Source: an uncultured Oscillospiraceae bacterium
GTDB lineage: Bacteria > Bacillota > Clostridia > Oscillospirales > Oscillospiraceae
Reading direction: 5' to 3'
Assembly (NCBI GenBank): GCA_934643765.1
Contig: CAKUCT010000048.1
Span: 1-11,046, forward strand
DNA: 11,046 nucleotides
Shown: in pieces, positions 1 to 5,605 of the stretch
Position numbering within the stretch: position 1 is the first letter of the stretch
Layout: each line of letters starts with the position of its first letter
Notes under the pieces: generated by a model
The model's database searches: none
Told to the model about the DNA's origin: nothing
What the model saw: the letters and a program-made list of their open reading frames with translations, nothing else
Made by a program: the position numbers and the translations under genes

Positions 1-1396
1 TCTCCATCCCGGCAGCCCGGAGCTTTTCCGGGAGCATCGCATACAGCGCTGCGACTGCCGCGGCCCTGGCCCGAAGCGCCGCCTCCTTTGCAGGAAGTTC
101 TCCGGCCGTCTGCTCGTCCGCGTAGCCGATCCGCGCGCCGCAATACTGCGAGAAGACATCGTCAAGCGGATACGTTCCGCGCGTCGCGTCCAGATCATAA
201 GCGGCCAGCGCCGTATCAAAGACAAAGCCCTCCGCCGGAAGCTCCTTTTCCAGCAGCGCGCGCATCAGCGGCTTGCAGTCATGCGTGACCTTCTTGACCC
301 GAGCGCCGAAAAAAGTTGACATAAATTCTTTATCGCCCACCGCTTCGCCAGAGAACAGATAGCCTGTATTCTCTGTTTCTACGGCGATTTTTGAAAGGTC
401 CGCTTCTGCGATGAAGTTCACATAATTCTCTTTTGCGAGCCGCGCCGCAATTTCCCTCGCCCGCGCCGCATCCGTCACGGTTTCGCATGTAATGACGGCC
501 TCGACCGTCTCCTGCGCCTTCGTCTGCTGCGGTACGTGAAGATTGTAGCGCGCAATCAAGCGCGTAAACTCCAGCCGCTCAAAAAGCGCATACAGCGCGT
601 CGTTATCCACCGGGCGCACCAGATTTTCCTCCGGCACAAATGCCACCGGCGCCTGCTTGCGGATGGTTGCCAGGTCATAGGAAAGATAGGCCTGCTCACG
701 GTCCTTTTCCAGCTTCTTGCGCACGGATTCCTTGATGTCCGCCAGATGCGCATAAATACCGTCGAGCGTGCCATAGTCCAGCAGCAGCTGCGTCGCGGTC
801 TTCGGCCCGATACCGGCCACACCCGGAATGTTGTCGGAGCTGTCTCCCATCAGGCTTTTCAGATCGACCAGCCGCTCCGGCGCAAAGCCATACTCCGCGC
901 GGAAAATTTCCGGCGTGTAACAGGTAGACGTTGTCTGTCCGGCGCGCGTCACAACAAGCTTCACCGTCACATGCTCGCTCACCAGCTGCAAAGAGTCCCG
1001 GTCTCCCGTGACAATCACGCAGTCTTCGCCTGCGCGCGCGCAGATATCGCCGACGGTGCCTAAAATGTCGTCTGCCTCCCAGCCCTCGCATTCGTAGATT
1101 GGGATATTCATCGCGCCCAGAACTTCTTTCATGATGGGCATCTGCATGGCAAGCTCTTCCGGCATCGGGTGGCGCGTGGCCTTATAGCCGTCGTACATCT
1201 TATGCCGGAAGGTTGGCGCCTTGAGATCAAAGGCCACGCACAGCGCGTCCGGCTGCTCTTCGGCGCGCAGACGCTCGAGAATATTCAAAAAGCCAAAGAT
1301 TGCGTTTGTATACACGCCGTCTTTGGTGCTGAGCAGGCGCACACCGTAATAGGCTCTGTTGATGATGCTGTTGCCGTCTAAAATCATCAGCTTCAT
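1..1396 (-). CDS. polA: DNA polymerase I, N-terminal 465 residues (3' end outside window)
   Basis: DNA polymerase I removes RNA primers and fills gaps in replication and repair. Only the N-terminal half is present; the polymerase domain lies beyond the left edge. Residues 1-290 are the 5'-3' exonuclease/FEN domain. Its acidic metal-site residues are visible: D7 (LDGNS), D57, E107/D109/D110 (EGWEADD), D132 and D134 (TGDRDS), D185 and D188 (MGDSSDN). They are followed by a helix-3-turn-helix (GVAGIGPKTA, 192-201). Residues from about 300 form the 3'-5' exonuclease-like domain. There the usual DxE first motif is not recognisable (the aligned stretch reads NFIAEAD, 327-333), so proofreading is probably lost, as in Bacillus Pol I; this is inferred from eye alignment. 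The ATG at 1396-1394 is supported by AAGGAG at 1404-1409, 7 nt upstream, and by a consensus promoter. The frame is open throughout. Confidence 0.96.
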   Translation of the reverse strand, partial: MKLMILDGNSIINRAYYGVRLLSTKDGVYTNAIFGFLNILERLRAEEQPDALCVAFDLKAPTFRHKMYDGYKATRHPMPEELAMQMPIMKEVLGAMNIPIYECEGWEADDILGTVGDICARAGEDCVIVTGDRDSLQLVSEHVTVKLVVTRAGQTTSTCYTPEIFRAEYGFAPERLVDLKSLMGDSSDNIPGVAGIGPKTATQLLLDYGTLDGIYAHLADIKESVRKKLEKDREQAYLSYDLATIRKQAPVAFVPEENLVRPVDNDALYALFERLEFTRLIARYNLHVPQQTKAQETVEAVITCETVTDAARAREIAARLAKENYVNFIAEADLSKIAVETENTGYLFSGEAVGDKEFMSTFFGARVKKVTHDCKPLMRALLEKELPAEGFVFDTALAAYDLDATRGTYPLDDVFSQYCGARIGYADEQTAGELPAKEAALRARAAAVAALYAMLPEKLRAAGME

Positions 1397-1456
1397 GGAA
1401 TAGCTCCTTATGCTGTAATTTCTCTGATTCTTCTGAAAAGCAGAGCTGTTTATGAT

Positions 1457-1485
1457 ATTATACCGCCGGCCGCTTCGCAAATCAA
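1457..1485 (-). promoter_or_regulatory. Sigma-A-type promoter for polA
   Basis: On the minus strand a -35 TTGATT (1480-1485) and a perfect -10 TATAAT (1457-1462) are separated by exactly 17 nt (1463-1479). Transcription should start near 1450, giving a leader of about 55 nt before the polA ATG. It lies back to back with a weaker plus-strand promoter. Confidence 0.85.
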
Positions 1486-1495
1486 GCGCGCGACT

Positions 1496-1523
1496 TTGCG
1501 AACGGGGGTAATTGTGATATAAA
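1496..1523 (+). promoter_or_regulatory. Possible promoter for the broken hydrolase gene
   Basis: TTGCGA (1496-1501) and TATAAA (1518-1523) have a 16-nt spacer and point toward the plus-strand hydrolase remnant. The -35 elements of this promoter and of the polA promoter are only 10 nt apart, a divergent arrangement. The match is moderate, so this is a suggestion. Confidence 0.4.
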
Positions 1524-1556
1524 GCGTTTAGAATATGTCGAAAGGATGATACCTTG

Positions 1557-2448
1557 ATGTCTTAAACAGAGAATCTTACATACCGTGTTGAATCGGACGG
1601 CTTTTACGGCGAGCTGTTCCGCCCGGCGCAGGACAAGTACCCGGGAAAGGCGCTCATTTGCTTCAGCGGCAGCGACGGCGGCATCAGTCTTACCCGCATA
1701 CTTTCCGGCGTTTTCAGCGCGCGCGGCTTGACGACGCTGGCTCTGGCGTATGTTCTGGAGGAAGGGCTGCCGGATCAATTTTCTCTGGTTCCGATTGATT
1801 TTCTGGAGGCTGCCGCAAAAAAGCTGCACGAAATGGGCTATGAAAAGGTCGGCCTGTGGGGCATCTCCAAGGGCGCGGAGCTGGCCCTGACGGCGGGAAG
1901 CCTTCTTCCCGGTCTTTGTCAACGCGGTCATCGCCGTCGCGCCGATGAACACCGTGTGCCAGGGCTTTGTCAAGGACAAGGGTATCACCTTCCTGCCGCA
2001 GAGCAGCTGGAGCTTTCATGGACAGCCTCTGCCGTACACGCCGTTTGGCATGGAAAAGTTCCCGCTGGGACAGATTCTGCGCAAGAGTCTTCAGCTGCGG
2101 GAGCTGAGCATGTACGACCTGTATCTGCCGGTTGTGCAGCAGCCAAATCCGGATGCGGTTATCAAGGCTGAAAACACGACCGGCCCCATTCTTCTGATTT
2201 CTTCGAAAATGGATACCATGTGGCCCTCCGAGCCCGCGGCTGCCAGCATTATGGCGCGCTTGCGCGAGCATTCGTTCCCATATGAATTCCGGCATCTGAG
2301 CTATGATTACGGCAGCCATCTGTTTATCCCGATGCAGCTGCGGAGCGCGAAATTCTTCCGCGGCGAACGCGGCAAAAACAACCAGCTCGGGCGCGAGGCG
2401 CGGATGGATTCGCTTGAAAAGACGCTGGAATTTGTCTCCCGGTGGTAA
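1557..2448 (+). pseudogene. Acyl-CoA thioester hydrolase/BAAT C-terminal-like alpha/beta hydrolase, broken by a stop and a frameshift
   Basis: The remains match the BAAT_C-type alpha/beta hydrolases (acyl-CoA thioesterase / bile acid-CoA:amino acid transferase C-terminal family). The nucleophile elbow GISKGAELAL (1860-1889), with Ser as nucleophile, is in frame with the first half. The second half carries SSKMDTMWPS (candidate catalytic Asp) and DYGSHLFIP (candidate catalytic His). Two lesions are visible. After ATG at 1557 and TCT comes TAA at 1563-1565, and no other start codon is available in that frame until TTG at 1728, inside the domain. Near 1902-1910 the reading frame shifts by one base; dropping the C at 1905 restores a smooth join (GSLFPVFVNAVIAVAPMN). 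A possible SD (AAAGGA, 1541-1546) and promoter remain. The expected product would be about 296 aa. A sequencing error could explain either lesion, but hardly both. The pieces could be annotated separately as ORFs at 1728-2171 and 1945-2448. Confidence 0.82.
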
Positions 2449-2463
2449 GCCCGGACGGTCAAT

Positions 2464-2511
2464 AAAAAATCCCCGCTGTCCGTCTGGAGCGCTTCAGCCG
2501 GTCAGCGGGGA
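2464..2511 (-). terminator. Long hairpin after the hydrolase remnant; U-tract lies on the minus strand
   Basis: TCCCCGCTG (2470-2478) pairs with CAGCGGGGA (2503-2511). Further pairing inside (2480-2482 with 2499-2501, 2484-2488 with 2493-2497) leaves a GCGC loop. AAAAAA at 2464-2469 becomes UUUUUU on the minus strand, so the textbook intrinsic terminator reads right to left. On the plus strand the hairpin follows the hydrolase stop by 21 nt but has no U-run after it. It may serve the plus-strand gene imperfectly or stop antisense transcription. Confidence 0.6.
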
Positions 2512-2534
2512 TGGTATATAAAAATGAAAAGGGC

Positions 2535-2563
2535 TTGCAAACTCTGTCAAATACTGCTATACT
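2535..2563 (+). promoter_or_regulatory. Sigma-A-type promoter upstream of the structured leader
   Basis: TTGCAA (2535-2540) and TATACT (2558-2563) are separated by exactly 17 nt. The start site should fall near 2570. Everything from there to 2871 would be untranslated leader, or a small RNA, ahead of the lipoprotein-like gene. Confidence 0.75.
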
Positions 2564-2569
2564 GAACGC

Positions 2570-2860
2570 GAAAACAAAAATGCAGCAGCTTACGGGCGCG
2601 CCAACACCCGTAAGCCTATGCAGGTGGTTTGGCACCTACACAACGGCCACAGGCCGCACCGCACGGATATTATAAGCGATGGACGTTCTTTTTACAAGGG
2701 CAGTCTGTTTGTTTGTGATATTTTTGTGGTCGTTTTTGCATCGGAATTTTGCATTCCTTCGCTGTGTGGGAGGTTCTCCTGCGCGGCGTTTTTGTTTTCA
2801 CCCGGCAGCGGGGCGCTTTGCCCCGCCCGTCGTGGTGAAACTTCAAAAGAAAGGAATGTT
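2570..2860 (+). other. Long structured, apparently untranslated leader or small-RNA region
   Basis: No recognisable gene lies here, yet pairing is dense. GCTTACGGG (2588-2596) pairs perfectly with CCCGTAAGC (2607-2615). AGGTG (2622-2626) pairs with CACCT (2633-2637), and CGGCC (2644-2648) with GGCCG (2652-2656). A T-rich stretch follows (about 2685-2790). TTTCACC (from about 2797) can close on GGTGAAA (ending near 2840), around an inner CGGGGC-gcttt-GCCCCG hairpin. That last structure ends just before the SD at 2850-2855 and lacks a U-run, so it fits translational control better than termination. I match it to no known riboswitch class. An independent sRNA or a type I toxin-antitoxin RNA is possible; two overlapping ORFs here (2618-2869, 2679-2978) look non-coding. 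Confidence 0.4.
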
Positions 2861-2869
2861 ATGTTTTAG
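2861..2869 (+). other. Two-codon mini-ORF (Met-Phe-stop) carrying the visible ribosome binding site
   Basis: The only good SD here, AAAGGA at 2850-2855, lies 5 nt before ATG-TTT-TAG (2861-2869). The next ATG, two bases after this stop, starts the lipoprotein-like gene, which is about 16 nt from the SD. The arrangement suggests termination and reinitiation, or else use of the more distant start. It could be coincidence. Confidence 0.35.
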
Positions 2870-2871
2870 CC

Positions 2872-3117
2872 ATGTGCCGCATCCTTATCCCGTTGCTTTT
2901 AGCCGCAGCGTGCCTTCTTGGCGGCTGCTCGGTGCAGCCGCACGCCGAAGCCTTCGACTGCTGCGCCGCCGTTTTTGAACGCAGGCCGGAGTTTCATACG
3001 CTGGTTCTGGAAAACCACACGCTGACCCGTCAGAACCAGAATCTGTGCCTGCTGTCCGCCGCGCTCGGCCTGGCGCTACTGTTTGCTCTGCTCATCCTCT
3101 TTTCCCGCCGCCAATAA
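2872..3117 (+). CDS. Small lipoprotein-like/membrane protein of unknown function (81 aa)
   Basis: I do not recognise a family. The N-terminus is a hydrophobic signal peptide (MCRILIPLLLAAACLLGGCS) with a lipobox L16-G17-G18-C19, so export and lipidation at Cys19 are predicted. A polar middle (20-57) contains a Cys pair (C30, C31) and a charged segment. Residues about 58-77 form a strong second hydrophobic segment ending in SRRQ, giving a short positive tail. Having both a lipid anchor and a C-terminal membrane helix is unusual. Support for coding comes from the promoter upstream, the coherent signal peptide and a terminator 31 nt after the stop. Against it, the start has no SD at normal distance; the good SD belongs to a Met-Phe-stop mini-ORF just before it. 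The frame is open back to 2839 but offers no earlier ATG, GTG or TTG. Confidence 0.55.
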   Translation: MCRILIPLLLAAACLLGGCSVQPHAEAFDCCAAVFERRPEFHTLVLENHTLTRQNQNLCLLSAALGLALLFALLILFSRRQ

Positions 3118-3148
3118 ATGTGTTTTGTAGGCGCTGAGCGCAAAAGGA

Positions 3149-3175
3149 AACCCCTCTGATAAAATCAGAGGGGTT
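3149..3175. terminator. Bidirectional intrinsic terminator between the small gene and cysS
   Basis: AACCCCTCTGAT (3149-3160) and ATCAGAGGGGTT (3164-3175) form a perfect 12-bp stem with a 3-nt loop. The plus-strand side continues CTTGTTT. The minus-strand side continues TTTCCTTTT. The convergent genes end 31 nt to its left (2872-3117, plus) and 6 nt to its right (cysS, minus), so it should stop both transcripts. Confidence 0.9.
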
Positions 3176-3180
3176 CTTGT

Positions 3181-4632
3181 TTAGATTCTATTCCATTTTG
3201 CGCCGCCGGGCACATCGGTCAGCTCAATGCCTTCTGCCTTGAGCTCGTCGCGGATGCGGTCCGCCTCGGCAAAGTTCTTTGCCTTCTTGGCATCGTACCG
3301 CGCGCGGATCTTGGCCTCCACGGCCGCGTCCTGCTCGCCGGACTCGGAAATGATATTGTACTCGCCGCCGCTTGCTTTCGCGCTGGCGGCCTTCTTGCGC
3401 GCCTCGTCTGCTTTCTTGAGAAGATCCAGACTCAGAACCTTGTCAAAGTCGTCCAGCAGATACAGCTTCGTTGCGTCGTTTGTCTGATATTTCAGAACGT
3501 CGTACAGCGCCGTAATGCCAAGAGAGGTGTTGAGGTCGTTGCCAAGCGCCTTGTTGAACTTCTCGCGAAGAACCTTAACAGCTTCTTCGTCCAGCGCCTC
3601 ATTAGAGGGCTTAAGCGCCGCGATCTTCGCAATCAGCTTCTGATAGGTGCCGGCTGCGTTGTCCAGATTCTCCCACGAGAAGACCAGACTCTTGCGGTAA
3701 TGGCTCTGCAGGCAGAACAGCCGGTAGGCCAGCGGGTCATAGCCCTTCTGCTCAAGCAGCGAGACTGTCAGGAACTCGCCCTTCGACTTGGACATTTTGC
3801 CCGTCGAGGTATTCAGATGCATCACGTGCATCCAGTAATTGCACCAGTGGTGGCCGATGTAGCTCTCGGACTGGGCAATCTCGTTGGTGTGGTGCGGGAA
3901 GGCGTTGTCGATGCCGCCGCAGTGGATATCCAGGTCCTCGCCCAGATATTTGAGCGAAATGCCGGAGCACTCAATGTGCCAGCCCGGATAGCCGACGCCC
4001 CAGGGAGAGTCCCACTTGAGCGCCTGATCCTCAAACTTTGACTTGGTGAACCAGAGGACGAAGTCATTCTTGTTGCGCTTGTTGGTGTCCTCTTCCACGC
4101 CTTCGCGCACGCCGACGGCCAGATCTTCCTCGTTGTGCTCGTTGAAGATATAGTATTTTTCCAGCTTCGACGTGTCAAAGTACACGTTGCCGCCCGCCTG
4201 ATAGGCATAGCCCGTGTCGAGCAGCTTCGTGATGATCTTGATATACTCGTCGATGCAGCCGGTCGCGGGCTGGACGACGTCGGGCCGCTTGATGTTGAGC
4301 TTCCTGCAGTCGTCAAAGAACGCGTCGGTATAAAACTGCGCAATCTCCATGACGCTCTTGTGCTCGCGCTTGGCGCCCTTGAGCATCTTGTCTTCGCCTT
4401 CGTCTGCGTCCGAAGTCAGATGACCCACGTCCGTGATGTTCATCACGCGCTTGACAGGGTAGCCAATATAGCGCAGATACTTTTCCAGCACATCCTCCAT
4501 GATATAGCTGCGCAGATTGCCGATGTGGGCAAAGTGATAGACCGTGGGGCCGCAGGTGTACATCTTGACGAGCTTCGGGTCGTTGGGGACAAACTCTTCT
4601 TTCTTGTGTGTTGCGGAATTATAAAGATACAT
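3181..4632 (-). CDS. cysS: Cysteinyl-tRNA synthetase
   Basis: Class I aminoacyl-tRNA synthetase that activates cysteine with ATP and charges tRNA-Cys in the cytoplasm; 483 aa. The HIGH-type motif is HIGN (36-39) and the KMSKS loop is at 279-283. Zinc-site residues expected of the family are present: C27 (TCGPTVY), C222 (WHIECSGIS), and H247 and E251 (FPHHTNEIAQSE). The C-terminal part contains the usual anticodon-binding helices and ends with AEADRIRDELKAEGIEL. I chose ATG at 4632-4630 because AGGGAGG (4640-4646) lies 7 nt upstream; an in-frame start at 4671 would add 13 residues and sit inside cysE. The gene begins 16 nt after the cysE stop, with its SD in that gap, so the two form an operon under the T-box upstream of cysE. 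Confidence 0.98.
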   Translation of the reverse strand: MYLYNSATHKKEEFVPNDPKLVKMYTCGPTVYHFAHIGNLRSYIMEDVLEKYLRYIGYPVKRVMNITDVGHLTSDADEGEDKMLKGAKREHKSVMEIAQFYTDAFFDDCRKLNIKRPDVVQPATGCIDEYIKIITKLLDTGYAYQAGGNVYFDTSKLEKYYIFNEHNEEDLAVGVREGVEEDTNKRNKNDFVLWFTKSKFEDQALKWDSPWGVGYPGWHIECSGISLKYLGEDLDIHCGGIDNAFPHHTNEIAQSESYIGHHWCNYWMHVMHLNTSTGKMSKSKGEFLTVSLLEQKGYDPLAYRLFCLQSHYRKSLVFSWENLDNAAGTYQKLIAKIAALKPSNEALDEEAVKVLREKFNKALGNDLNTSLGITALYDVLKYQTNDATKLYLLDDFDKVLSLDLLKKADEARKKAASAKASGGEYNIISESGEQDAAVEAKIRARYDAKKAKNFAEADRIRDELKAEGIELTDVPGGAKWNRI

Positions 4633-4648
4633 GGTGTTTCCTCCCTGT

Positions 4649-5263
4649 TTATTCTTTTGTTTCAGCCGCATGCTCCAGCGCGGCCAGGCGCTGCTTGATG
4701 CTTTCGATTTCCATCATCACGGGGTCCGGCGTGTGGATATGGTCGAGCTTTTCTCCGCTCAGCCGCGCAATCCGGCCCGGTACGCCAACCACCGTCGCGT
4801 TGTCCGGAACCTCGCGCAGAACAACAGAATTTGCCGCGATGCGCGCATTATTGCCGACCTTAAATGGGCCCAGCACCTTCGCGCCCGCGCCGACCATGAC
4901 GTTATTGCCAAGCGTCGGATGGCGTTTTCCGGTGTCCTTACCAGTGCCGCCCAGGGTCACGCCCTGATAGAGCAGACAGTCGTCCCCGACCTCCGCCGTC
5001 TCGCCGATGACAATGCCGGTACCATGGTCGATGACCAGGCGGCGGCCAATTTTGGCGCCGGGGTGGATTTCAATTCCGGTCCACATTTTCGACCACTGCG
5101 AGATGCTGCGCGCCAGAAAACGCAGCCCGCGCACATGCAGCCAGTGGGCAATGCGGTAATCAATTGTTGCGTGCAGCCCATTGTAGAGCAGTAGAATTTC
5201 CGCCACGCTCCTAGCTGCCGGGTCATTTCGTTTGTAAGCCTGAATATCTTCAATGATATGCAA
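4649..5263 (-). CDS. cysE: Serine O-acetyltransferase
   Basis: Transfers acetyl from acetyl-CoA to L-serine, giving O-acetylserine, the carbon skeleton for cysteine synthesis; 204 aa, cytoplasmic. An N-terminal helical domain (1-60) is followed by a left-handed beta-helix of hexapeptide repeats (about 63-165). The catalytic Asp-His pair is D79-H80 in VIDHGTGIVIGET. The family stretch GVTLGGTGKDTGKRHP (101-116) is present, as is the end of the helix (VVGVPGRIARL). A short charged tail (170-204) looks helical. The start appears to be TTG at 5263-5261: AGGAGG at 5272-5277 lies 8 nt upstream, no ATG is near, and the sequence MHIIEDIQAYKRNDPAA suits the family. It is shorter than the E. coli enzyme (about 273 aa), as is common in Firmicutes. 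It is followed by cysS and controlled by the T-box upstream. Confidence 0.97.
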   Translation of the reverse strand: MHIIEDIQAYKRNDPAARSVAEILLLYNGLHATIDYRIAHWLHVRGLRFLARSISQWSKMWTGIEIHPGAKIGRRLVIDHGTGIVIGETAEVGDDCLLYQGVTLGGTGKDTGKRHPTLGNNVMVGAGAKVLGPFKVGNNARIAANSVVLREVPDNATVVGVPGRIARLSGEKLDHIHTPDPVMMEIESIKQRLAALEHAAETKE

Positions 5264-5301
5264 ATAGGCTCCCTCCTGGATTGAACTGCTTCTTCAATGC
5301 G

Positions 5302-5321
5302 TTCACGGCCAAGGCCGTGAA
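5302..5321 (-). other. Hairpin between the T-box terminator and cysE
   Basis: TTCACGGCC (5302-5310) and GGCCGTGAA (5313-5321) form a perfect inverted repeat, realistically 8 bp with a 4-nt loop. It starts in the last bases of the terminator U-tract and ends 24 nt before the cysE SD. It may stabilise the processed 5' end of the cysE-cysS mRNA or extend the terminator; neither is shown. Confidence 0.5.
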
Positions 5322-5364
5322 GCAAAATAAAAATGCCCGCCTCTTTGACTCAAGAGGCGGGCAT
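5321..5364 (-). terminator. T-box regulated intrinsic terminator
   Basis: On the minus strand ATGCCCGCCTCTT (5352-5364) pairs with AAGAGGCGGGCAT (5333-5345) in a perfect 13-bp stem with a 6-nt loop. TTTTATTTT follows. It lies just downstream of the T-box sequence, the normal position for the terminator that competes with the antiterminator. Confidence 0.93.
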
Positions 5365-5570
5365 AAAAATACTCGCGGTTCCACTCTGATTTCTCACTTA
5401 AGGCACTGACGCGGCCCAAACGGGGTCTCCCCTCGCTCCCGAACGCACGTTCCCAGACTCAACTGCATTTCCGCTTTCAGCCGGTGACGGAAACTCTCTG
5501 TGCAGCGCGGTAAGGTACTCTTTTCGATCCACGCGATATGAACTTTTCAAACCGGGTTCCCCTGATTTCT
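5325..5570 (-). promoter_or_regulatory. T-box riboswitch leader, probably tRNA-Cys responsive, for cysE-cysS
   Basis: Read on the minus strand. The T-box core AGAGTGGAACCGCG is at 5374-5387, one base off the AGGGTGGNACCGCG consensus. Stem I features are present: AGTA (5516-5519), an AG-bulge-like CAGAGAG (5494-5500), and stems CTGCA/TGCAG (5501-5505 with 5463-5467) and TTTCCG/CGGAAA (5488-5493 with 5468-5473). Past the apical arm, GAACGTGCGTTC places TGC (5445-5447) at the specifier position, a Cys codon. This agrees with the genes downstream. Known T-box logic: uncharged tRNA pairs with the specifier and the T-box bulge, stabilising the antiterminator. Charged tRNA leaves the terminator at 5333-5364 in force. 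The specifier assignment is by eye and less certain than the element itself. Confidence 0.92.
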
Positions 5571-5576
5571 GCCGAC

Positions 5577-5605
5577 ATCATAGCATCAGGCAAAGAAAAT
5601 GTCAA
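5577..5605 (-). promoter_or_regulatory. Sigma-A-type promoter for the T-box/cysE/cysS transcript, overlapping the pgsA stop codon
   Basis: A perfect -35 TTGACA (5600-5605) and -10 TATGAT (5577-5582) are separated by 17 nt. The pgsA stop TGA (5602-5604) lies inside the -35 hexamer. Start should be near 5570, just ahead of the T-box stem I. Confidence 0.88.

Noticed and set aside
536..1063. 175-aa plus-strand ORF opposite polA
   Set aside because: Lies wholly antisense to the FEN domain of polA, whose motifs are intact.
1482..2319. Minus-strand ORFs of 168 and 201 aa opposite the hydrolase remnant
   Set aside because: Arg/Gln-rich shadows; the plus strand carries the recognisable hydrolase motifs.
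2796..2842. GC-rich hairpin as a terminator of a short sRNA
   Set aside because: No U-tract follows it on either strand, so intrinsic termination is unlikely; it may still matter for translation.
2618..2978. Two plus-strand ORFs (83 and 99 aa) across the leader
   Set aside because: Composition changes along their length, they have poor or no SD, and they overlap hairpins and the lipoprotein-like gene in other frames. The N-terminus of the second is kept only as a low-interest finding.
4135..5194. Plus-strand ORFs of 119-187 aa opposite cysS and cysE
   Set aside because: Antisense shadows of two certain genes.
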